From positions 1 to 12,235 of the forward strand of contig JBFWIL010000061.1 in assembly GCA_050256015.1 (NCBI GenBank): DNA of 12,235 nt, read 5' to 3'. The first letter of the stretch is position 1. Each line of letters begins with the position of its first letter. The stretch is from JBFWIL01 sp050256015. GTDB lineage: Bacteria > Bacteroidota > Bacteroidia > Bacteroidales > Prolixibacteraceae. This document shows, in pieces, positions 7,144 through 12,235 of the stretch. The position numbers were made by a program, and so were the translations under genes. Under the pieces are notes generated by a model. The model did not search any database and was not told the origin of the DNA. It worked only from the letters and a program-made list of their open reading frames with translations.

Positions 7144-8112
7144 ATGAGCGGAAAGGATCTTCGCAGTGGTTTTATGGGTACCCCGGAATTTGCAGTGGCC
7201 AGCCTGCAGCAGCTGGTGAAAGGAGGGTATCGTGTTGTGGGGGTGATTACAGCTCCCGATAAACCGGCCGGGCGGGGGCGTAAATTGCATGAACCGGCAG
7301 TTAAACAATTTGCCCGGCGGGCCGGGCTGCCTGTTCTTCAGCCGGAAAAGCTGAGGAATCCGGATTTTCTGGCTCAACTGGATGCCCTGAAGGCCGACTT
7401 GCAGGTTGTTGTGGCCTTTCGCATGCTGCCCGGGCAGGTCTGGCAGATGCCCCGGCTGGGGACTTTTAACCTGCATGCTTCCCTGTTGCCGCAGTATCGC
7501 GGAGCAGCGCCGCTGAACTGGGCGGTGATCAACGGGGAAAAGGAAACCGGCGTGACGACTTTTCTCCTGGATCATGAAATTGATACGGGAAAAATTCTGT
7601 TCCGGGAGAAAATTCTCATTGGAGAAGACGATACCGTTGGCGATGTGCATGACCGCCTCATGGAACTTGGTGCCGGCTTGGTTGTCCGGACCGTTGAGGC
7701 CCTGGCTGCAGGAAATTATATAGCTCTGGACCAGGAAACATTATGCAGCGAGCCATTGAAGCCTGCACCCAAAATTTACAAAGGGGACTGCCGAATCGAC
7801 TGGTCTGCATCCGGCGGGCAGATCCGGAACCTGATTCGCGGATTAGCTCCCTGGCCGGGCGCCTGGACCGAACTGTCGGGTGAGGACGGCCAACGAATGA
7901 CGCTGAAAATTTACGGAGCCCGGCTTGAACCCGCCAGCGGTCTGATTCCCGGAACCATACGTACCGACGGGAAGGAGAAGCTTGGTATTGCAGCCTCCGA
8001 CGGCTGGCTGAACTTTACCGATATGCAGCTCTCCGGGAAAAAACGCATGTCGCCCGCTGCTTTTCTGCGGGGATTTCACGGCATCGGAAAGTACCGGGCT
8101 GTAATCTCCTGA
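7144..8112 (+). CDS. fmt: Methionyl-tRNA formyltransferase
   Basis: This cytoplasmic enzyme transfers a formyl group from 10-formyltetrahydrofolate to initiator methionyl-tRNA. The protein has 322 residues, close to the usual 310-320. The N-terminal Rossmann-type domain carries FMGTPEFAV (10-18), the loop APDKPAGRGRK (37-47), and the signature FNLHASLLPQYRGAAP (108-123). The catalytic triad is Asn109, His111 and Asp147 (in DHEIDTGK), aligned with Asn106, His108 and Asp144 of the E. coli enzyme. The OB-like C-terminal tRNA-binding domain begins near 206 and includes PAPKIYKGDCRIDW and LIRGLAPWPGAW. The FRMLP segment (92-96) is typical of Bacteroidota versions. The first beta-strand reads LRSGFMG where LRIVFMG is common, a mild oddity. 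The gene stands alone with its own promoter, and no def gene is adjacent in this window. Confidence 0.96.
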   Translation: MSGKDLRSGFMGTPEFAVASLQQLVKGGYRVVGVITAPDKPAGRGRKLHEPAVKQFARRAGLPVLQPEKLRNPDFLAQLDALKADLQVVVAFRMLPGQVWQMPRLGTFNLHASLLPQYRGAAPLNWAVINGEKETGVTTFLLDHEIDTGKILFREKILIGEDDTVGDVHDRLMELGAGLVVRTVEALAAGNYIALDQETLCSEPLKPAPKIYKGDCRIDWSASGGQIRNLIRGLAPWPGAWTELSGEDGQRMTLKIYGARLEPASGLIPGTIRTDGKEKLGIAASDGWLNFTDMQLSGKKRMSPAAFLRGFHGIGKYRAVIS

Positions 8113-8128
8113 TAAGGCGACATATTTC

Positions 8129-8149
8129 CTGTTTAAACAGATTTTTTCT
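8129..8149 (+). terminator. Short hairpin plus T tract after fmt
   Basis: The palindrome CTGTTTAAACAG (8129-8140) can fold with a TTAA loop. It is followed by a run of six T from 8142 and further T-rich sequence, starting 16 bases after the fmt stop. The T tract suits an intrinsic terminator for fmt, but the four-pair stem is weak. Confidence 0.45.
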
Positions 8150-8156
8150 TAATTTA

Positions 8157-8180
8157 AAGAACAGAACCCAAGTTGTTCTT
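8157..8180 (-). terminator. Hairpin at the end of the glucosaminidase gene
   Basis: AAGAACA (8157-8163) and TGTTCTT (8174-8180) form a perfect seven-pair stem around a ten-base loop. The stem overlaps the minus-strand stop codon at 8179-8181. On the minus strand it is followed by TTAAATTAAG, only partly T-rich, and then by the fmt terminator palindrome. The two elements probably act as a back-to-back terminator for the convergent genes. Confidence 0.45.
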
Positions 8181-9114
8181 AACGCGGGCGTTTATGACGC
8201 AGGTAAATTACGGTGCCGGCGGGGGGCATTTCTTTCTTATCCATCCGGTTCCTTCTAAGCAGCGGATTCAGTTTAATGCCATAGACCTGCGAAACATAGT
8301 GCATGGTTTCTCCGCTTTCAAGTACATGTGTTTCTTTTCCCCGGGGCGTTTTACGTGTCTTGCGCTCCAGGTAAAGGATTTCATTTTCCCTGGGCACATA
8401 ATCGTAGGGGTAATCATTGTAGTGATAGAGTTCCCACGTTTTCAGCCCAAACCTTTTGGCAAGATTGACCATGGAGTTCCCGGCTTTTACCACGATGGTT
8501 TTTAGTCCGTTACGCAATACAACTTCCTGGCTTAGGAACGGGTTGACAAGTCCGTTTACCCTTGAGCCCCGGCCAGAACTGAACCGGCCTATCTGCCCTA
8601 TATCTGCAAGCTGATCATACCGGTACAGCTTGTTCTCTTCAATGATGCGGATCAGTGACTCGGCATAATGTGGATTGGTGGCATAACCAGCCTGTTTCAG
8701 TCCTCTGGCCCAGCCTTTGTAATCGGTAATCTTTAACCGGAACAGCTTGCTGTAGCGTGGGTTGGCCGCCAGGAAATTGCTGTGATCAATATACGATTCT
8801 TCTACCGAACGGTAGGCCCTAAAACATTCGTTGCGGGAATCATCATCATGAAAGGTACGTTTCCCGGTCCAGTTGCTTTTGCATTTGATGCCGAAATGAT
8901 TGTTCGATTTCCGGCTGAGCAGACTGTTGCCGTTGTTTGATTCCAGACAGGCCTGGGCCAGTTTTATACTGGCAGGCACACCGGTTCGTTGCATCTCGAT
9001 AATGGCCAGTTCCCGGTATGTTTCAATATATTTTTTTCGCGACTGGATCCGCTGGGAAAAAGAAATCTGAGAGACCAGAAACAGGATCAGGGTATAGAGG
9101 ACTTTGCTGCTCAT
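8179..9114 (-). CDS. Secreted glucosaminidase with two LysM-like modules
   Basis: This is a predicted peptidoglycan hydrolase of 311 residues acting in the periplasm or at the envelope. Residues 1-20 form a signal peptide (MSSKVLYTLILFLVSQISFS), with cleavage likely just before or after Gln21. The glucosaminidase (FlgJ/PF01832-like) domain covers about 27-165. The expected catalytic Glu58 lies in QACLESNNGNSLLS, followed by NNHFGIKC (71-78) and YATNPHYAESLIRIIEE, all family hallmarks. Two divergent LysM-like modules follow: about 205-250 (TIVVKAGNSMVNLAKRFGL) and about 262-306 (HVLESGETMHYVSQVYGI). They would hold the enzyme on the glycan. The C-terminus is basic (RHKRPR). It is probably a cell-wall remodelling or daughter-cell separation enzyme. 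The exact bond cut (N-acetylglucosaminidase rather than muramidase) rests on family knowledge only. It is transcribed alone and convergent with fmt. Confidence 0.9.
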   Translation of the reverse strand: MSSKVLYTLILFLVSQISFSQRIQSRKKYIETYRELAIIEMQRTGVPASIKLAQACLESNNGNSLLSRKSNNHFGIKCKSNWTGKRTFHDDDSRNECFRAYRSVEESYIDHSNFLAANPRYSKLFRLKITDYKGWARGLKQAGYATNPHYAESLIRIIEENKLYRYDQLADIGQIGRFSSGRGSRVNGLVNPFLSQEVVLRNGLKTIVVKAGNSMVNLAKRFGLKTWELYHYNDYPYDYVPRENEILYLERKTRKTPRGKETHVLESGETMHYVSQVYGIKLNPLLRRNRMDKKEMPPAGTVIYLRHKRPR

Positions 9115-9130
9115 TCTAATGAATTTTTAA

Positions 9131-9138
9131 CAAAAATA
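9131..9138 (-). promoter_or_regulatory. -7 promoter box for the glucosaminidase gene
   Basis: On the minus strand this reads TATTTTTG, a full match to TAnnTTTG, 16 bases before the ATG. The leader would be only about ten bases. No -33 TTTG is seen at the expected distance, and the surrounding sequence is A/T-rich, so a chance match is possible. Confidence 0.45.
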
Positions 9139-9266
9139 AGAAAAGTGCCAGAAAGGCCATGGTAAAATGTCTGGCTGCAACAGAAAAGGACCCCGTATAT
9201 TCATGTGAAAAGGGCTTTGACGGTTGCTAAGGACGTTTTCCGGTATTATGCACGGCGGAATTAATG

Positions 9267-9274
9267 TATCTTTG
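9267..9274 (+). promoter_or_regulatory. -7 promoter box for the cytidine deaminase gene
   Basis: TATCTTTG lies 18 bases before the ATG at 9293, giving a leader of about 12 bases. It lies downstream of the alternative start at 9224, so it argues that translation begins at 9293. No clear -33 element is visible. Confidence 0.6.
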
Positions 9275-9292
9275 AGAAAGAATCAGGTAAAT

Positions 9293-9775
9293 ATGGAAAT
9301 CAGGGAAATTCAGATTATCGTTCAATCTTTTTCCGGAGCTGAGGAGCTGGGTGAAGAAGATGCCCGGCTGGTGAGGGCGGCGCGCGAGGCCACGGCAGGG
9401 GCTTATGCCCCTTATTCCGGGTTTAAAGTCGGGACGGCTTTGTTGCTTGGAAACGGTGAAATTGTTACGGGCAGTAATCAGGAAAATGCAGTTTTTCCGG
9501 CCGGAAGCTGTGCCGAGCGTAGTGCCCTGTTCTGGGCCCAGTCCAACTTTCCGGATCAGGCCGTGCGGACAGTTGCCGTAACAGCTGTCGACCGTTCGGG
9601 AAGCCGTGCGGTTAATTCCAGTCCCTGCGGTATATGCCGCCAGGCGCTGCTGGAAAATGAGTTCCGCTTTGGAAAGCCTATCCGGATTCTGCTCGACTGC
9701 CGCGACCGCATCGATCTGCTCAGCGGGATTTCTGCCCTGCTTCCGCTGAGCTTCGGTCCTGGCGTTTTGGGGTAA
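9293..9775 (+). CDS. cdd: Cytidine deaminase
   Basis: This zinc enzyme of pyrimidine salvage deaminates cytidine and deoxycytidine to uridine and deoxyuridine. The protein has 160 residues, the size of the homotetrameric class. Motifs in order: YAPYSGFKVGTAL (38-50) at the substrate site, SNQENAVFPAGSCAERSAL (61-79) with zinc ligand Cys73 and proton-shuttling Glu75, and SPCGICRQ (110-117) with zinc ligands Cys112 and Cys115. All catalytic residues are present. An upstream start at 9224 would add 23 residues with no family similarity and would precede the promoter box, so the ATG at 9293 is preferred. The gene is single, divergent from the glucosaminidase and convergent with the pseudouridine synthase. 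Its stop codon lies inside the hairpin shared by the two convergent genes. Confidence 0.95.
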   Translation: MEIREIQIIVQSFSGAEELGEEDARLVRAAREATAGAYAPYSGFKVGTALLLGNGEIVTGSNQENAVFPAGSCAERSALFWAQSNFPDQAVRTVAVTAVDRSGSRAVNSSPCGICRQALLENEFRFGKPIRILLDCRDRIDLLSGISALLPLSFGPGVLG

Positions 9776-9796
9776 ACTGTCGTTCCGACAGTTTAC
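9772..9796. terminator. Shared hairpin holding both convergent stop codons
   Basis: GTAAACTGTCG (9772-9782) and CGACAGTTTAC (9786-9796) form a perfect 11-pair stem with a three-base loop (TTC). The left arm contains the TAA of cytidine deaminase (9773-9775), and the right arm contains the stop of the minus-strand pseudouridine synthase (9793-9795). Either transcript would end in the same hairpin. No strong T tract follows on either strand, so it may stabilise 3' ends or work with another factor rather than terminate alone. Confidence 0.65.
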
Positions 9797-10485
9797 TCCC
9801 GGAGTTCTTTTAGTTGGATCAGTGTATCCCAGATGGGGTCGCCCTTGGGCGGGGCGGCCACCATTTTTACGGGGACTTTTTTAACCGGATGAATGAACTC
9901 CAGCTTACGGGCATGCAGGTGAATACCTGCGTCCGGGTTGCTCCGGGGAGCACCGTATTTCAGATCGCCTTTGATGTGGATCCCGATGCGGGCCAGCTGT
10001 GCCCTAATCTGATGATGACGGCCGGTATGCAGGTCAACTACCAGCAGGTGATAGTGGTCCAGGCTGGCTATATGCCGGTAGGAAAGGCTGCAAAAACGGG
10101 TGTCTTTCTTCGGCTTATCGGTTACGAAACTTTTATTTTTTGTTCCATCCTTCCGGATATGCCCTTCCAGAGTGGCTTCCTCCTGTTCCGGCAGTTTATC
10201 CACCACCGCCCAGTAGGTTTTTTTGATGGCATCTTTGTCCCGGAAGAGTGCATTCAGCCGGCTCAACGCCTTACTGGTGCGGGCAAACAATACCACTCCG
10301 CTGGTGGGACGGTCCAGCCGGTGCGGCGAGCCCAGGTATACTTCCCCGGTCTTGTTGTACTTCTTCTTAATATATGCTTTGACCGTGTCTGTCAGTGGTT
10401 CGTCCCCGGTTTTGTCGCCCTGTATTATTTCGCCGCAGGCTTTGTTTACCGCAATAAGATGATTGTCTTCGTATATGACTTGCAA
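9793..10485 (-). CDS. RluA-family pseudouridine synthase
   Basis: This 230-residue cytoplasmic enzyme isomerises uridine to pseudouridine in structured RNA (rRNA or tRNA). The catalytic motif HRLDRPTSG (55-63) includes the nucleophile Asp58. The start VIYEDNHLIAVNKACG is the usual first strand of the fold. The segment HTGRHHQIRAQLARIGIHIKGDLKYGA (about 163-190) is the conserved RNA- and uracil-binding stretch. There is no N-terminal S4 domain, which sets it apart from RluC/RluD and makes it a compact RluA-like form; the target position cannot be deduced. The start is TTG at 10485-10483, directly before the conserved first strand, and I saw no in-frame ATG between it and the panB stop. It lies 25 bases downstream of panB on the same strand, so the two are probably one transcript. 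Its stop lies in the hairpin shared with cytidine deaminase. Confidence 0.9.
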   Translation of the reverse strand: MQVIYEDNHLIAVNKACGEIIQGDKTGDEPLTDTVKAYIKKKYNKTGEVYLGSPHRLDRPTSGVVLFARTSKALSRLNALFRDKDAIKKTYWAVVDKLPEQEEATLEGHIRKDGTKNKSFVTDKPKKDTRFCSLSYRHIASLDHYHLLVVDLHTGRHHQIRAQLARIGIHIKGDLKYGAPRSNPDAGIHLHARKLEFIHPVKKVPVKMVAAPPKGDPIWDTLIQLKELRE

Positions 10486-10510
10486 TGGGAGAGGGTTAAA
10501 GGGGAAAAAC

Positions 10511-11326
10511 CTAATACTGTTCTTTTTCGCTTGGAAAATCGCCCGACTTTACATCTTCGATGTAATGGTTTACGGCTCCTTTGATCTCGGTGGCCAGGTC
10601 CAGGTAACGGCGTAAAAAGCGTGGGGAGAACTGCCTGGATATACCCAGCATGTCGTGAATAACCAGAACCTGCCCGTCCACCCCGTTTCCTGCTCCGATC
10701 CCGATCACCGGGACGGAAAGACGTTGAGCTACCTCGCTTCCCAGTTTGGCAGGGATCTTTTCGAGTACCACAGAAAAGCAACCTGCCTTTTCCAGTAGCA
10801 TGGCGTCTTCCATTAACTTGGTCGCTTCTTCCTCTTCCCTGGCCCTTACCGTATAAGTGCCGTATTTATGAATAGACTGCGGCATCAGTCCCAGATGCCC
10901 CATTATGGGAATGCCTGCCGAAAGGATCCGGTCTACCGATTCGATGATTTCCTTTCCTCCTTCAATCTTGATGGCATCGGCAGCTGTTTCCTTCATGATA
11001 CGGATGGCTGAGCTCAGGGCTTCCTTGCTGTTGCCCTGGTAGGTGCCAAAAGGAAGGTCAACCACCACCAAAGCCCGTTTGGTTGCCTTAACCACGGATG
11101 TGCCGTGATAGATCATCTGGTCGAGGGTGATGGGAAGTGTGGTCTCGTTCCCGGCCATTACATTAGAGGCCGAATCGCCCACCAGGATGACATCGATGCC
11201 GGCTTCATCCACCAGACTGGCCATGCTGTAGTCGTAACTGGTCAGCATGGATATTTTTTCTCCCCTTGTTTTCATTTCCTGCAGGACATGCGTGGTGACC
11301 TTTTTTATTTCATTGTGTACTGACAT
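10511..11326 (-). CDS. panB: 3-methyl-2-oxobutanoate hydroxymethyltransferase
   Basis: This is the first committed enzyme of pantothenate and coenzyme A synthesis. It adds a hydroxymethyl group from 5,10-methylenetetrahydrofolate to alpha-ketoisovalerate to make ketopantoate. The protein has 271 residues, near the family norm of about 265, and is a TIM-barrel enzyme. The metal ligands match the E. coli pattern: Asp51 in LVGDSASNVMAG, Asp90 in VVVDLPFGTYQ, and Glu122 in IKIEGG. The expected catalytic Glu189 is in VVLEKIP. GHLGLMPQS (143-151) and VIGIGAGNGVDGQVLVIHDMLG (207-228) are further signatures. The ATG at 11326 follows a perfect -7 box by 21 bases. It is probably first in an operon with the pseudouridine synthase and is divergent from dnaK. 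panC and panD are not in this window. Confidence 0.96.
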   Translation of the reverse strand: MSVHNEIKKVTTHVLQEMKTRGEKISMLTSYDYSMASLVDEAGIDVILVGDSASNVMAGNETTLPITLDQMIYHGTSVVKATKRALVVVDLPFGTYQGNSKEALSSAIRIMKETAADAIKIEGGKEIIESVDRILSAGIPIMGHLGLMPQSIHKYGTYTVRAREEEEATKLMEDAMLLEKAGCFSVVLEKIPAKLGSEVAQRLSVPVIGIGAGNGVDGQVLVIHDMLGISRQFSPRFLRRYLDLATEIKGAVNHYIEDVKSGDFPSEKEQY

Positions 11327-11347
11327 GATTTAGGTTTTTTGTGCATG

Positions 11348-11368
11348 CAAAGATACAGATAGAATCTG
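11348..11368 (-). promoter_or_regulatory. panB promoter box with adjacent inverted repeat
   Basis: On the minus strand, TATCTTTG (11355-11348) is a perfect TAnnTTTG box 21 bases before the panB ATG. Directly upstream of it, CAGAT-aga-ATCTG (11356-11368) is a perfect five-base inverted repeat with a three-base centre. It lies in the spacer where an operator could act. A TTG further upstream is too far away (24 bases) for a standard -33 element. Confidence 0.5.
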
Positions 11369-11552
11369 GATTGTGACCACAACTCCCACGAAAATGCCGG
11401 CTGTCTTTTTGTCATTTGTGCTGTCAGTTAGCAGGCTTTATTTTCTGTCTTTGTGTCAATTTTGCATTTGCAGCTAAAGGAAGCCGCTTGGCATAATCAT
11501 TGATCACTTCTTCCCGAGTTTAGCATACTGAAAAACTTTAAAAAAAGATAAA
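11369..11552. other. dnaK upstream region
   Basis: This is the dnaK-proximal part of the 226-base divergent gap between panB and dnaK. It has T-rich tracts at 11406-11417 and 11438-11452 and an A-rich stretch just before the dnaK ATG (11531-11552). Two near-matches to the -7 box, each with one mismatch, are TGTCTTTG (11446-11453) and TGCATTTG (11463-11470); one of them probably serves dnaK with a leader of roughly 75-95 bases. No CIRCE-type inverted repeat was seen. Confidence 0.3.
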
Positions 11553-12235
11553 ATGGGAAAAATTATTGGAATCGACTTGGGAACCACCAACTCGTGTGTG
11601 GCTGTGATGGAAGGCAACGAACCCGTTGTGATTCCTAACAGTGAAGGGAAAAGGACAACTCCTTCGGTGGTGGCCTTTGTCGAAAACGGAGAACGGAAGA
11701 TTGGCGATCCTGCCAAGCGGCAGGCCATAACCAACCCTCAGAAAACGATTTTTTCGATCAAGCGTTTTATGGGGGAAACTTTTGCGCAGGTGCAGAAAGA
11801 AGTGTCCCGTGTGCCGTATAAGGTGGTGCAGGGAGATAACAATACGCCCCGGGTGCTGATTGACGACCGGAAATATTCACCTCAGGAAATTTCGGCCATG
11901 GTACTGCAAAAAATGAAAAAGACGGCTGAAGATTACCTGGGACAGGAAGTTACGGAAGCTGTGATTACGGTACCTGCTTACTTCAGCGATGCTCAGCGCC
12001 AGGCCACCAAGGAGGCCGGAGAAATTGCCGGGTTGACGGTGCGGCGGATTATCAATGAGCCGACGGCAGCTTCGCTGGCATACGGGCTGGACAAGATGAA
12101 TAAAGACATGAAAGTGGCCGTCTTTGACTTGGGAGGCGGTACCTTTGATATTTCCATTTTGGAACTGGGCGACGGTGTCTTTGAAGTAAAATCGACCGAT
12201 GGGGATACCCATCTGGGGGGTGACGACTTTGATCA
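11553..12235 (+). CDS. dnaK: Molecular chaperone DnaK (Hsp70), N-terminal part
   Basis: This is the ATP-driven cytoplasmic chaperone. Only the first 227 codons are in the window; the frame is open to the edge, so the truncation is due to the window. The nucleotide-binding domain is unmistakable. The phosphate-1 motif IDLGTTNSCVAV starts at residue 7, with Asp8. Lys70 lies in SIKRFMG, matching the catalytic lysine of E. coli DnaK. VPAYFSDAQRQATKEAG (140-156) and INEPTAASLAYGLD (167-180) with Glu169 follow. The phosphate-2 motif DLGGGTFDIS (192-201) carries Thr197, and the end THLGGDDFD is also typical. The ATG at 11553 gives the canonical N-terminus MGKIIGIDLGTTNS. It is divergent from panB. 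Whether grpE or dnaJ follows cannot be seen. Confidence 0.97.
   Translation, partial: MGKIIGIDLGTTNSCVAVMEGNEPVVIPNSEGKRTTPSVVAFVENGERKIGDPAKRQAITNPQKTIFSIKRFMGETFAQVQKEVSRVPYKVVQGDNNTPRVLIDDRKYSPQEISAMVLQKMKKTAEDYLGQEVTEAVITVPAYFSDAQRQATKEAGEIAGLTVRRIINEPTAASLAYGLDKMNKDMKVAVFDLGGGTFDISILELGDGVFEVKSTDGDTHLGGDDFD

Noticed and set aside
10230..10237. CATCTTTG inside the pseudouridine synthase gene
   Set aside because: It lacks the first T of the -7 consensus, lies within a coding region, and no plus-strand gene follows it.
9814..10584. 256-codon plus-strand open frame opposite the pseudouridine synthase and the end of panB
   Set aside because: The minus strand carries unmistakable catalytic motifs of two enzymes; the plus-strand translation has none.
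11446..11470. TGTCTTTG and TGCATTTG as the dnaK promoter
   Set aside because: Each has one mismatch at the important A of TAnnTTTG, and no well-placed -33 element was found, so I did not annotate a defined promoter.
1..12235. Mobile elements, CRISPR arrays, tRNA or rRNA genes, defence systems
   Set aside because: No transposase, terminal inverted repeats, regularly spaced repeats, cloverleaf or CCA ends, or defence-gene motifs were seen; the sequence is ordinary coding DNA with short gaps.

Overview
The window reads as chromosomal DNA from a member of the Bacteroidota, most likely a Bacteroidales or Marinilabiliales-like organism with a GC content near one half. Three things point there. Perfect Bacteroidota -7 boxes (TAnnTTTG, four times as TATCTTTG) lie 10 to 41 bases before gene starts. 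Shine-Dalgarno sequences are weak or absent. The proteins have Bacteroidota-like features, for example the FRMLP segment of Fmt and the order of the efflux genes with a LytS/LytR pair. No species can be named.

Left half (1-6953). The last 20 codons of an unidentified gene are followed by a long hairpin. Then comes a co-directional cluster: a TolC-like outer-membrane factor, a MacA/HlyD-type periplasmic adaptor, a MacB-type ATPase and a separate MacB/FtsX-type permease. Together these form a complete tripartite ABC exporter spanning both membranes, substrate unknown. A LytS/YehU-type sensor kinase and a LytTR response regulator follow directly, overlapping each other by 14 bases. The kinase has its own strong promoter match, so the regulators may be expressed independently of the pump. 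An unusually long 219-base spacer with small repeats separates ATPase and permease.

Right half (6954-12235). This is housekeeping: fmt (methionyl-tRNA formyltransferase, plus), a secreted glucosaminidase with two LysM-like modules (minus), cytidine deaminase (plus), an RluA-family pseudouridine synthase and panB (minus, likely one operon), and the first 227 codons of dnaK (plus, cut by the window end). The two convergent junctions are compact and contain hairpins. At the deaminase/pseudouridine synthase junction an 11-bp perfect stem contains both stop codons.

I found no mobile element, CRISPR array, tRNA, rRNA or obvious defence system. The most interesting points are the pump-linked two-component system with its own promoter, the spacer inside the pump cluster, and the convergent-stop hairpin. 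No clearly undescribed system is visible.
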